Shown one piece after another: positions 38,576 through 47,628 of a stretch of 64,000 nucleotides of DNA. A program made the translations under genes and the position numbers. Every line of letters begins with the position of its first letter. Positions within the stretch are counted from its first letter, which is position 1. The notes below the pieces were generated by a model. That model had not been told where the DNA came from, did not search any database, and saw nothing but the letters and a program-made list of their open reading frames with translations. The DNA is from an uncultured bacterium (lineage in GTDB: Bacteria > Edwardsbacteria > AC1 > EtOH8), in NCBI GenBank assembly GCA_937863685.1, contig CALMGM010000005.1, forward strand, positions 682,001 to 746,000, given 5' to 3'.

Positions 38576-39601
38576 ATGGAAAGCCGGATCAAAGAAAGAT
38601 TCAATCAGGATATTTTGAACGGAGCCGCCAAACGCTATGGCGTGGCCCAAGGGGACATCGAGAAACTGGGCGGATTCGAAAGCTTCATCTTTCTGTTCAA
38701 AAAGGCCTCCCGGGAATATGTCCTGCGCCTCAGTCACAGTCTGCGCCGCAGCCAAGAGCTGATCCGGGGCGAGGTGGACTGGATAAACTACCTGGCCGCA
38801 GGCGGCGTCTCGGTGGCCGGGGCAGTGATGTCCCAGAACGGCAAATTGGTGGAATCGATCGACGACGGCCAGGGCGGGCAATTTCTGGCCACCGCCTTCG
38901 ATAAGATCGAGGGCCGCCCGGCCCGGGAGGTGGGCTGGAGCCCTGGGCTTTACCGGACCTACGGCCGCCTGCTGGGCAAGATGCACGCCCTGACCAAGGA
39001 CTATCAGCCCAAGGATCCCTTGGCCAAACGTCCGCAGTGGGAAGACTCCGCCAACACCGAATGCGTAAAGAATCTGCCGGGGTCCGAGGCCCTGGCCCAA
39101 AAAAGATACTGGGAGGTCATGGACCGGGTGGGCGCCCTGCCCCGGGACAGGGATTCCTTCGGCCTGATCCATTACGACGCCCACAGCAGCAACCTGCTGG
39201 TGGACCAGGACGGCAAGCTCTGCCTGTTCGATTTTGACGACAGTCTGTATTCCTGGTTCATCTGCGACATCGCCATTGTTCTGTTCTACATGACCGCCGG
39301 CAAGGAAAAGGACATCGCTTCGGTAAAAGAATTCATGACCCATTTCCTGCAAGGCTACGCCGGGGAGAACAAGCTCGATCCCAAGTGGCTCAAGGAGATC
39401 CCGCACTTTTTGAAGATCCGGGAGATAGACCTCTACGCCGTGATCCACCGCAGCTTCGACGTCGACAATATCACCAATCCCTGGGTGGCCGGTTTCATGA
39501 AGGGCCGGAAGGAGAAGATCGAGCAGGACCGGCCCTTCCTGGATTTCGATTTCGGGGCCTTGTCGGGCCAACTGCAAAGGCCGGACCCTGACAGTAAATA
39601 A
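38576..39601 (+). CDS. APH/SrkA-like phosphotransferase
   Basis: LIHYDAHSSNLLVDQDGKLCLFDFDDSLYSWFICDIAIVLFY. Confidence 0.85.
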   Translation: MESRIKERFNQDILNGAAKRYGVAQGDIEKLGGFESFIFLFKKASREYVLRLSHSLRRSQELIRGEVDWINYLAAGGVSVAGAVMSQNGKLVESIDDGQGGQFLATAFDKIEGRPAREVGWSPGLYRTYGRLLGKMHALTKDYQPKDPLAKRPQWEDSANTECVKNLPGSEALAQKRYWEVMDRVGALPRDRDSFGLIHYDAHSSNLLVDQDGKLCLFDFDDSLYSWFICDIAIVLFYMTAGKEKDIASVKEFMTHFLQGYAGENKLDPKWLKEIPHFLKIREIDLYAVIHRSFDVDNITNPWVAGFMKGRKEKIEQDRPFLDFDFGALSGQLQRPDPDSK

Positions 39602-39631
39602 TACAATCAGCAATAACCACGATCATATTTT

Positions 39632-41992
39632 ATGAAACGGTTCACCTCCGGCCTCTCCATCTACGCTTTGTTCCTTTTTTCCGGAATAAGCGGCCTGGTC
39701 TTTCAGATCGTATGGCTGCGCATGTTTTCCCGGATATTGGGAAGCACGGTTTACGCCGCTTCCATCGTGGTGGCTTCGTTCATGGCCGGCATGGCCATCG
39801 GTAGCTATTATTGGGGCAAACGATCGGCCAAAGCCGGCAACCTGCTTTTGTTGTATTCCGCCCTGGAGGCGGGGGTCGGCCTTTCGGTCCTGGTTTTGTC
39901 GCTGGTCTTCGGCAGAATGCTGCCCCTGTACCGGTTCATTTACGGCCTGGCCGGCGAACAGCGGCTGTTTTTGACGGCCTTTCAGGCGGTCTTGCTTTTT
40001 TTGCTTCTTTTGATCCCGACCGCTCTGATGGGGGGAACCCTGCCGCTGCTGGCTGCCCACACCAGAAAATACGGGACATCCTTTGACTCCAGGCTGGGCC
40101 TGCTTTACGGGGTCAATACTTTAGGCGCCATGCTGGGGGTGTTGGGCAGCGGGTTTTATTCAATAGGTGCCTGGGGCGAGCAGGCCACCATCACGGCGGG
40201 GGTCTCAATAAACCTTGCGGTGGCGGCGGCCGCATTCCTTCTGTCCCGAGCAAGGACAGCGACTGACGGCGGCAGCCGCCGGGCGGCCGTTTATCCGGAT
40301 AAAAGCCCGTCGCTGCCGGGCGCTATCTCGCAATACCCTTCAACGGCCAGAACATTGGTCCTCTGGGCCTATGTCGCAAGCGGTTTTGTGGCCATGGCCT
40401 ACGAGATAGTCTGGGGGCGTTTGTTCCAGATCCAGGTGGGATCCTCGATCTACGCCTTTTCCATCATGCTGGCCGTATACCTGGCCGGGATAACCCTGGG
40501 CAGTTTGCTGGAGAACAGGATATTCGGGGACCGGATCCGGCCCTTGCCGCTCTTCGGATGGCTGCAGTTGTTCATTTCGGTCTATGGCCTTTTCGGCCTG
40601 TATATTTTCACCTGGCTGTCTCCGGTAAACATCATAGAGATGATCGATCTCAAGGTCATGTTCCTGGTGCCGCTTTTAATAGTGTTTCCGGTGACCTTTG
40701 CCCTGGGCCTGCTGTTTCCCGTCGCCTCAAAAATATATGTCCAGTCGGAGGAGACCGTAGGCAGACAGGTCGGCATGGTCTATTCCCTGAACACTCTGGG
40801 CTGCATATTGGGCGCGTTGTTATGCGGCTTTGCTTTGATCCCGCTCTTTGGGATCAGGATCACCGTTCTGCTGCTGGCCGGCCTGAGCCTGCTGCTGGGC
40901 GGTATCACCCTGCTTTCAGGCCCGGGAAAAGCAAAACCGGTCTTGAACAGGCTGGCCGCCGCCGGGCTGGTTTTGGCTGTCCTGGCCGGGGTTGGGGCCG
41001 CGGCCCCCGATCCTTTCATGTCCATGGTCAAAAAAAGGCTCATGAAAAAGCTTAACGGCGACCTCTCCGCGGTAGAATTTTACTACCACAGGGAAAGCGT
41101 TGCGGCCACCACCACGGCCTTCGGCATCAGGGGAAGCCCGCTGTCCAAAAAACTGTGGGTAAACGGCATCGGCATGACCGTGCTGTGCAACGAAACAAAG
41201 ATCATGGCCCATCTGCCCATTCTGCTCCACCGGAAGCCCCAAGATCTCCTGGTGGTCTGCTTCGGCATGGGCACCACCCTTCGCTCGGCCCGGGCTCATA
41301 GATACTTGAACTGCGATGCCGTGGAGCTGATCCCCGAAACCTACCAGTGTTTCAAATATTTTCACAGCGACGGCCCGGAGATCCTGGCCGATCCCAAAGT
41401 CCGCCATTTTGCCGACGACGGCCGGAATTTTTTGCTGATGCGCCCCAAGAAATATGATATCATTACCATGGATCCGGCCCCGCCCCTGTGGAGCGCCGGC
41501 ACCGTCAATCTCTATACCAGGGAATTCTTTGAGCTTTGCCGCCGGCGGCTTAACCGGGACGGCATCATGATGACCTGGCTGCCCGGCGGGAATTTTTCCG
41601 AATGCCGGATGATAATGGCCACCTTCAAGGAGGTCTTTCCCAACAGTTATGTTTTTGGCACTTCGGGATTGTATTTGATAGGGTTTAATGGCGAAGGCGG
41701 CCTGAACACCGAACGCTTTTACCGGGCCGATTCCGATCCGGAGATAATAAAGGACCTGACGGAATATAACCACAACATCCCCCGCCCCTCAAAGATCCTG
41801 GAACAGCTGATTTTGGATCCCGGCCAGCTGTCGGTCTTTGTCTCCGGAGCCCGGATAGTCAGCGACGACCATCCTTACACCGAATTCCCGCTGTGGCGGA
41901 TGCATACCGACCAGGCCTACGGCTGGATGCTGGATGCCAAACACCTGGCTCAATGGAGGGACAATTATTTCGGCCAGAACAATAAACCGTAA
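39632..41992 (+). CDS. Fused MFS/spermidine synthase-like protein
   Basis: Two N-terminal MFS-like TM blocks (FQIVWLRMFSRILGSTVYA); C-terminal Rossmann region with CFGMGTTLRSA and DDGRNFLLMRPKKYDIITMDP. Confidence 0.88.
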   Translation: MKRFTSGLSIYALFLFSGISGLVFQIVWLRMFSRILGSTVYAASIVVASFMAGMAIGSYYWGKRSAKAGNLLLLYSALEAGVGLSVLVLSLVFGRMLPLYRFIYGLAGEQRLFLTAFQAVLLFLLLLIPTALMGGTLPLLAAHTRKYGTSFDSRLGLLYGVNTLGAMLGVLGSGFYSIGAWGEQATITAGVSINLAVAAAAFLLSRARTATDGGSRRAAVYPDKSPSLPGAISQYPSTARTLVLWAYVASGFVAMAYEIVWGRLFQIQVGSSIYAFSIMLAVYLAGITLGSLLENRIFGDRIRPLPLFGWLQLFISVYGLFGLYIFTWLSPVNIIEMIDLKVMFLVPLLIVFPVTFALGLLFPVASKIYVQSEETVGRQVGMVYSLNTLGCILGALLCGFALIPLFGIRITVLLLAGLSLLLGGITLLSGPGKAKPVLNRLAAAGLVLAVLAGVGAAAPDPFMSMVKKRLMKKLNGDLSAVEFYYHRESVAATTTAFGIRGSPLSKKLWVNGIGMTVLCNETKIMAHLPILLHRKPQDLLVVCFGMGTTLRSARAHRYLNCDAVELIPETYQCFKYFHSDGPEILADPKVRHFADDGRNFLLMRPKKYDIITMDPAPPLWSAGTVNLYTREFFELCRRRLNRDGIMMTWLPGGNFSECRMIMATFKEVFPNSYVFGTSGLYLIGFNGEGGLNTERFYRADSDPEIIKDLTEYNHNIPRPSKILEQLILDPGQLSVFVSGARIVSDDHPYTEFPLWRMHTDQAYGWMLDAKHLAQWRDNYFGQNNKP

Positions 41993-42018
41993 TCATTAAT
42001 GGACAATAAGGAATAACC

Positions 42019-43290
42019 ATGCTGGATCTCAAATTCATCCGAGAGAACATCGAACTGGTAAAGGAGGGCCTGGCCAAGAAGGGCGAGAAGGCCGACCTGG
42101 GGCCGTTCCTGGAGCTGGACGCCAGGCGACGGACCGTCCTGCAAGAAGTGGAGACCCTCAAATCGGAACGCAACAAGGTCTCCGAGGAGATCGCCAGGCT
42201 GAAGAAGGAAAAGTCCCCCGAAGCCGATAAGAAGGTTTTGGAGATGCGCCAGGTGGGTGATAAGATTAAGCTTTTGGACGACGAGCTGCGCATAATAGAA
42301 GAGAAGCTGACCGAGATCACCCTGGCCCTGCCCAATCTGCCCGACCCCACCGTCCCGCTGGGCCAGAGCGAGAAGGACAACGTGGTGGAGAAGACCGTGG
42401 GCGACGAGAAGAAGTTCGATTTTGCCCCCCAGCCCCACTGGGAGCTGGGCGAAAAGCTGGATATCATAGACTTCGAGCGCGGGGTCAAGATGTCCGGCAC
42501 CCGCTTCTATCTGCTTAAAGGGGCTGGCGCCAAGTTGCAGCGGGCTCTGATAGCCATGATGCTGGACGTTCACACCAGAAAGCACGGCTACGGCGAGATC
42601 CTTCCGCCCTACATCGTCAATCACCACTGCCTGATCGGCACCGGCCAGCTGCCCAAGTTCTCCGACAACCTGTATCACGACGCCGAGGAGGATTTCTGGC
42701 TGATCCCCACCGCCGAGGTACCGGTGACCAACATGTACCGCGGCGAGATATTGGACGGCAGCCAGCTGCCCCTCTATCATGTGGCCTACACCCCCTGCTT
42801 CCGGCGGGAGAAGATGTCGGCCGGCAAGGATGTTAGGGGCATCAAGCGGGGGCACCAGTTCGACAAGGTGGAGCTGGTCAAGTTCTCTTTGCCGGAGAAT
42901 TCCAACCAGGAACTGCAGAAGCTGCTGGCCGACGCCTGCGCCATCCCGGAACTACTGGGCCTGCGCTACCGCATTGTCCAATTATGCACCGCGGATTTGA
43001 CCTTCTCCTCGGTGAAGACCTACGATGTGGAGGTGTGGGCCCCGGGCTGCAATGAGTGGCTGGAGGTTTCATCCTGCTCCAACTTCGGGGATTTCCAGGC
43101 CCGGCGGGCCAATATAAAATTCCGGCGGGAGCCCAAAGCCAAGCCGGAGTTCGTGCATACTCTGAACGGCTCGGGCCTGGCCCTGCCCCGGACCATGATC
43201 GCGGTGATGGAGAATTACCAGAACGCCGATGGGACAATCACCGTGCCGGAGGTGCTGAGGCCGTTTATGGGGATGGATGTGATAAAGTAA
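42019..43290 (+). CDS. serS: Seryl-tRNA synthetase
   Basis: MLDLKFIRENIELVKEGLAKKG; GTGQLPKF; GSGLALPRTMIAVMENYQ. Confidence 0.96.
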   Translation: MLDLKFIRENIELVKEGLAKKGEKADLGPFLELDARRRTVLQEVETLKSERNKVSEEIARLKKEKSPEADKKVLEMRQVGDKIKLLDDELRIIEEKLTEITLALPNLPDPTVPLGQSEKDNVVEKTVGDEKKFDFAPQPHWELGEKLDIIDFERGVKMSGTRFYLLKGAGAKLQRALIAMMLDVHTRKHGYGEILPPYIVNHHCLIGTGQLPKFSDNLYHDAEEDFWLIPTAEVPVTNMYRGEILDGSQLPLYHVAYTPCFRREKMSAGKDVRGIKRGHQFDKVELVKFSLPENSNQELQKLLADACAIPELLGLRYRIVQLCTADLTFSSVKTYDVEVWAPGCNEWLEVSSCSNFGDFQARRANIKFRREPKAKPEFVHTLNGSGLALPRTMIAVMENYQNADGTITVPEVLRPFMGMDVIK

Positions 43291-43321
43291 TATATTATAT
43301 CGCTTAAACGGAGTTGTTTTT

Positions 43322-44359
43322 ATGGCATACCCACAACCAAGTTTTACTAAGACACAAATTGATAAAGCAGGTAAAACATTATTGGAAAATATTGACCATG
43401 TCCAATCACATTTAGTACTTACAAATTGGCGGGCAAGTCATGGTTACCCTGTAAATACATTTCAGGCAACGCTTAGAAAACGACTTAAATCTATTGACAA
43501 TAAGGCAATTGTCGCTCAAAGAATAAAAAGAACACCGGCGATAATTAGCAAATTGCGCCGTTTTAAATCTATGCGCCTGACACAAATGCAAGATATTGGC
43601 GGTTTGCGGGCTGTTGTAGATTCGGTTAAGCATGTACGCCTATTACAAAATATTTACATATGTCAAAGATTAGACCATGACCTTGTATGGGTTGACGATT
43701 ATTTAAAACAACCCAAGGACGATGGCTATAGAAGCGTTCACATGGTTTATCGGTATAATAATAAATTTGCAACAGCGTACAATGGGTTATTTGTAGAGTT
43801 ACAAATAAGATCCCGTTTACAGCACGCTTGGGCAACTGCTGTTGAAACCATGGGTACATTTCTCGGTAAAGCATTAAAGTCACATGAAGGGGAACAACGT
43901 TGGCTTGATTTTTTCGCTGTTGCTGGTGCAGCGTTTGCCCACATAGAAAAAACAAATTTAGTTCCTGGTTATGAAAAGTTGACAACCATTCAAACTTATA
44001 AAATGGTCGTCGAGGCAGAAAAAGAATTGGGAGTTTTAAGCAAACTACAGGGTTTTGCTATTGCTGCAGAAGCTATTACAAATTCAACAACAAAAGGACA
44101 TTACAACTTAGTAATATTGGATTCTTTAAACAAAAAGGTGTCCGTTTCTTCATTCCCAAAAGATCAGCTCGAAAAAGCAACAGAAGAATACGCTAAAGTT
44201 GAATCTAGGGCAATTAATGGTGATAAAATTGAGGCCGTTCTTGTTTCTGTAGGACCAATTGAGACATTAAGACGTGCATACCCAAATTACTTTCTAGACA
44301 CTAGAGCTTTTATAGGCATTATACAAAGGATAATTACAGAAACCAAGAAATGGAAATAA
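43322..44359 (+). CDS. Solitary RelA/SpoT-synthetase-domain protein
   Basis: MQDIGGLRAVV, DYLKQPKDDGYRSVHMVY, VELQIRSRLQHAWATAVE; no HD hydrolase domain; AT-rich gene. Confidence 0.85.
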   Translation: MAYPQPSFTKTQIDKAGKTLLENIDHVQSHLVLTNWRASHGYPVNTFQATLRKRLKSIDNKAIVAQRIKRTPAIISKLRRFKSMRLTQMQDIGGLRAVVDSVKHVRLLQNIYICQRLDHDLVWVDDYLKQPKDDGYRSVHMVYRYNNKFATAYNGLFVELQIRSRLQHAWATAVETMGTFLGKALKSHEGEQRWLDFFAVAGAAFAHIEKTNLVPGYEKLTTIQTYKMVVEAEKELGVLSKLQGFAIAAEAITNSTTKGHYNLVILDSLNKKVSVSSFPKDQLEKATEEYAKVESRAINGDKIEAVLVSVGPIETLRRAYPNYFLDTRAFIGIIQRIITETKKWK

Positions 44360-44369
44360 TACTTATATT

Positions 44370-44426
44370 ATGCCCCACACCAACCACATCCGCCCATACC
44401 TGCCCACCGACCAAATTATAAATTGA
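44370..44426 (+). pseudogene. Possible truncated GNAT N-terminal remnant
   Basis: ATG...TGA encodes MPHTNHIRPYLPTDQIIN, resembling a GNAT N-terminus (IRPYxPxD). Confidence 0.4.
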
Positions 44427-44434
44427 AAGATTCA

Positions 44435-44974
44435 ATGCAAAACCCAAACCAGCCCCAAATCACCGGAAAGCCCATGCCACCGGGCATGAGACAGGCTTTT
44501 GCCTATATTCTTCTCATCGCTTCCCTCTGTCTGGCCCTGCTCGCCGCCGATAAGATCTTCACCCAGGCCATAATAGCCTCCGGCAAGGCCGAAGCCACTG
44601 CCAAAATTACAGCCAAAGAGGCCACCACCAGCCGCACCGGCAGGGCGTATTACATTGCCTACGAATTCCAGGTGGGAGACCAAAGATACCAAAGAAAAGT
44701 GCTCTTCGGCCTGGTCCCCAAGATGACCCAGGTCCGCCTTCCCGATTACGAGGCCCTGCCCGAAGGCTCGGACATAAACATTGTCTATTCAAAAGTGAAC
44801 CCCTCTTATAACCTGCCGGTGAACGACCCGTATAAGAATGATAAATTATTGTTCATCATCCTGGGGGTCCTTGTTTTCGGGATCATATCTGTCAATGAGT
44901 TCAGAAGCCTTCGCAAAGCCAAAGAGCGTAGCCAAACGGTTACAAAAGGTAACCGTTTGAAGATGCATATTTAA
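44435..44974 (+). CDS. DUF3592-like membrane protein
   Basis: Two TMs flanking YYIAYEFQVGDQRYQRKVLFG...GSDINIVYSKVNPSYNLP. Confidence 0.7.
   Translation: MQNPNQPQITGKPMPPGMRQAFAYILLIASLCLALLAADKIFTQAIIASGKAEATAKITAKEATTSRTGRAYYIAYEFQVGDQRYQRKVLFGLVPKMTQVRLPDYEALPEGSDINIVYSKVNPSYNLPVNDPYKNDKLLFIILGVLVFGIISVNEFRSLRKAKERSQTVTKGNRLKMHI
44933..44959. repeat. 11-bp-arm inverted repeat in 3' end of DUF3592-like gene
   Basis: CAAACGGTTAC-AAAAG-GTAACCGTTTG. Confidence 0.88.
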
Positions 44975-45025
44975 ATTACATACCGCACCTACCAGCCCGT
45001 CGACTCCATCCCGGAGACCAATTAG
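44975..45025 (+). pseudogene. Possible GNAT N-terminal remnant
   Basis: Encodes ITYRTYQPVDSIPETN-stop; matches intact gene at 45570 (LFRPYKPSDPIPEIT) at aa and nt level. Confidence 0.45.
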
Positions 45026-45067
45026 CTCCGGCATGATGTCTTTAAAGATTATTAGGAGACGGTCGAT

Positions 45068-45550
45068 ATGCCTTGGCCCACTCACATTGTTGCCGCCGCA
45101 GGCTATGTCTTTGATAAAAACGATAACATTCTCATTGTAAAAACCGAGCACCGGGGATGGGATTGTACCGGCGGTCAGATAGCCGTTGGCGAAAGCCTCG
45201 AAAACGGGGTCTTGCGTGAAATACTGGAAGAAAGCGGCATAAAAGCTTCCCTCAGATGTTTGGCCGGGGTATATTCCAATGTGGGCCAGGACCTGTTTCA
45301 TGACGGTCTCACCCCAATTCCAACCAAGGTCATGTTCGATTTTATCTGTGACCACATTGAGGGAAAACCTACGCCTTCCAATGAAACCAGCGATGTGATC
45401 TGGGTCCCCAAAAGCACGGTTTTGAAATATGTCACAGCACCCGCGTGTTTGCTAAGGTTCAAAAATATCATTGAGTTTGACGGCCGGGTTAGATATTGTT
45501 CTTATGTCACAAAGCCGGAGTTCCGGGTCTTGTCGTCACGGTTTGTATAA
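45068..45550 (+). CDS. NUDIX hydrolase
   Basis: GGQIAVGESLENGVLREILEESGI. Confidence 0.88.
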   Translation: MPWPTHIVAAAGYVFDKNDNILIVKTEHRGWDCTGGQIAVGESLENGVLREILEESGIKASLRCLAGVYSNVGQDLFHDGLTPIPTKVMFDFICDHIEGKPTPSNETSDVIWVPKSTVLKYVTAPACLLRFKNIIEFDGRVRYCSYVTKPEFRVLSSRFV

Positions 45551-45569
45551 TTCTTTTTGTCATTATACT

Positions 45570-46079
45570 ATGAATGAAGACATCCTCTTTCGCCCCTACA
45601 AACCAAGCGACCCCATCCCGGAGATCACCGCACTCCTGCACCGGGCCTATGCCAAGATGGCCCGGCAGGGCATGCGCTATCTGGCCTCGCACCAGGACGA
45701 CAAGACCACCCAAGAACGCCTTGCCCACGGAACCTCGTTCCTGGCCATAAAAGGCGGCGCCATCGTCGGCACCATCTCGGTCTACGGGCCGTATCCGGGA
45801 TCCGAGGTTCTTTTTTACCGCCGGGAAGGCGTTTACCACTTCGGCCAGTATGCGGTGGACCCAACCCTGCAGGGCACCGGTCTGGGAAAAAGATTGTACC
45901 AGACGGTTGAGGATCATTGCCGCAAGAACAACGTCAAAACCCTGGCCCTGGACACCGCCGAGACGGCTGATCACCTGATCGCCCTCTACCAGCGCTGGGG
46001 ATTCTGCATCGTGGACCGGGTAAAATGGGACGAGGTCAATTATAAAAGCGTTATAATGGCCAAAGAACTGAACGGATAG
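45570..46079 (+). CDS. GNAT family N-acetyltransferase
   Basis: QYAVDPTLQGTGLGKRLYQTVEDHC; ALYQRWGFCIVDRVKW. Confidence 0.9.
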   Translation: MNEDILFRPYKPSDPIPEITALLHRAYAKMARQGMRYLASHQDDKTTQERLAHGTSFLAIKGGAIVGTISVYGPYPGSEVLFYRREGVYHFGQYAVDPTLQGTGLGKRLYQTVEDHCRKNNVKTLALDTAETADHLIALYQRWGFCIVDRVKWDEVNYKSVIMAKELNG

Positions 46080-46082
46080 ACA

Positions 46083-47474
46083 ATGGACCGGAACATCAGA
46101 AGCAATGGCCCGTGCGCCGATCACAAAACGATCATCCGCATCCTGCTCTCCCGGGCTGATACCTTAAGCATGATCGGCCGGTTCCAGAAAAGCCTGGACG
46201 ACACCCGGAAAGCCCTGGCCATCTCCCGGGCGATGAATGACCGGGAGAAAGAGATCGATAGCCTGTTGTGGGAAGGCCATGCTTATCTTAAGCTCAGCGA
46301 TTTTGACGGCACGATAAGTTCCAGCCAGCAGGCCCTGGAATTATCCCTGGCTGAGGAATACCTGGAGGGGCAGACCCAGGCCTTTTACAATCTCGGCAGG
46401 GCCCATATGTCCAAAGGGGATGACACTCTGGCGCTGGAGTACATGGGCCGCACTCAGGAGACCGCCAAGAAGACCGGGAATAACGAGGTGCTGGGGGACA
46501 CCCTTTCTGACATGGGGCTCTTATATAAATCAATGGGCGAATACCCACAGGCGGTGGAATGCCTTGCCCAAGCCCTTGGTTTAAGCCGACAGACTGGTGA
46601 CCGTCACAACCAGGCGGGCTGCCTCAACAACCTGGGATTGATCCAGAGTGCCAGGGGCGACAATGAACAGGCCCGGGAGAACTACGAATCATCCCTGAGC
46701 ATCTGCCGGGAGATCGGGGATGTCTGCGGCCAAGCGTCCGTGCTGAATAACATAGGCGCCATCCTGCATTTAAGGGGAAACCTGGACGGGGCACAGCAAT
46801 ACCTTTTGCAATCCCTCAAGATAAGGGAAAGGACCGGAGACCTGTTCGGCCAGGCAATTATACTGGGGAACCTAGGCTTGCAGGAGCTATCCCGGGGCAA
46901 TTTTCAAAGCTCGTTTGATTTCTTGAATAGAACCCTACTGATCAGGGAAAAGATAGGCGACCGCAAGGGGCAGGCCAGCACCCTCAACAATATAGGCCGG
47001 CTGCTTTTAAAGCAACACCAGCCCGGCCGGGCATCGGGCTATCTGGAACGGGCCCTTGTCTTGGCGCAGGAACTAGGAGACAGAGAGTTAAATTCAAGGA
47101 TCTCCTTAGCCCGGTCTGAACTCCGGCTCGAACAGAAGAACCTGCCGGAAGCATTGAAAGTCCTGGAAGAAACGAGGCAACAGATGGAAATGCTTGGCTG
47201 GAAGCAGGGACAGGCTGACTGCTGGCTGTTATGGGGGAGAGTTTGTACCGCACAACAGGATTGGCACGAAGCCGAAGCTAAGTTCAAGGAAGCCATCGCC
47301 CTGAATGAAATACTGAAAAACGACCGCAGTCTGGCCGAAACCTGCCTGGAATACGGCAGAATGCTGAAGAACTCTGGGGAAGAGCGGCCAGCGGCAGAAT
47401 TGCTGGGCCGGGCTCAAGATCTTTTCCTCCGGCTTAACCTGCCGGAAAGGGCGGAACAAGCCAAAAATATCTAG
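46083..47474 (+). CDS. Tetratricopeptide repeat protein
   Basis: Repeated CLNNLGLIQSARGDNEQARENYESSLSICREIGD units. Confidence 0.88.
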   Translation: MDRNIRSNGPCADHKTIIRILLSRADTLSMIGRFQKSLDDTRKALAISRAMNDREKEIDSLLWEGHAYLKLSDFDGTISSSQQALELSLAEEYLEGQTQAFYNLGRAHMSKGDDTLALEYMGRTQETAKKTGNNEVLGDTLSDMGLLYKSMGEYPQAVECLAQALGLSRQTGDRHNQAGCLNNLGLIQSARGDNEQARENYESSLSICREIGDVCGQASVLNNIGAILHLRGNLDGAQQYLLQSLKIRERTGDLFGQAIILGNLGLQELSRGNFQSSFDFLNRTLLIREKIGDRKGQASTLNNIGRLLLKQHQPGRASGYLERALVLAQELGDRELNSRISLARSELRLEQKNLPEALKVLEETRQQMEMLGWKQGQADCWLLWGRVCTAQQDWHEAEAKFKEAIALNEILKNDRSLAETCLEYGRMLKNSGEERPAAELLGRAQDLFLRLNLPERAEQAKNI

Positions 47475-47479
47475 GGTAT

Positions 47480-47499
47480 GGGCAATTCATGAATTACCC
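47480..47499. repeat. GGGCAATTCATGAATTGCCC-family palindrome (one mismatch)
   Basis: GGGCAATTCATGAATTACCC. Confidence 0.85.
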
Positions 47500-47501
47500 C
47501 C

Positions 47502-47610
47502 AACGGAAATCCCATACCACAAAGACGCAACGGCCGCAAAGAATAAAAACTGTAGTGATCTTGGCGCCTTGGCGGTTCAATAAGGTAAAATAAATTATGC
47601 CAGCCACCGA
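47502..47610. repeat. Copy 1 of ~110-bp MITE-like dispersed repeat
   Basis: AACGGAAATCC..CCGCAAAG..CTTGGCGCCTTGGCGGTTCAATAAGGTAAAATAAATTATGCC; 42-nt identity with copy 2. Confidence 0.85.
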
Positions 47611-47628
47611 CCCTACAAGGAGCAGAAG

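Noticed and set aside
38501-39613. 370-aa minus-strand ORF
   Set aside because: Antisense to a well-supported APH-like kinase; an artefact of GC-rich codon usage, with the N-terminal HSRAGGNPG peptide derived from a dispersed repeat.
45545-45572. TATACT directly before the GNAT ATG as another leaderless promoter
   Set aside because: No good -35 at 16-18 bp and the hexamer abuts the start codon, leaving no room for a normal transcription start.
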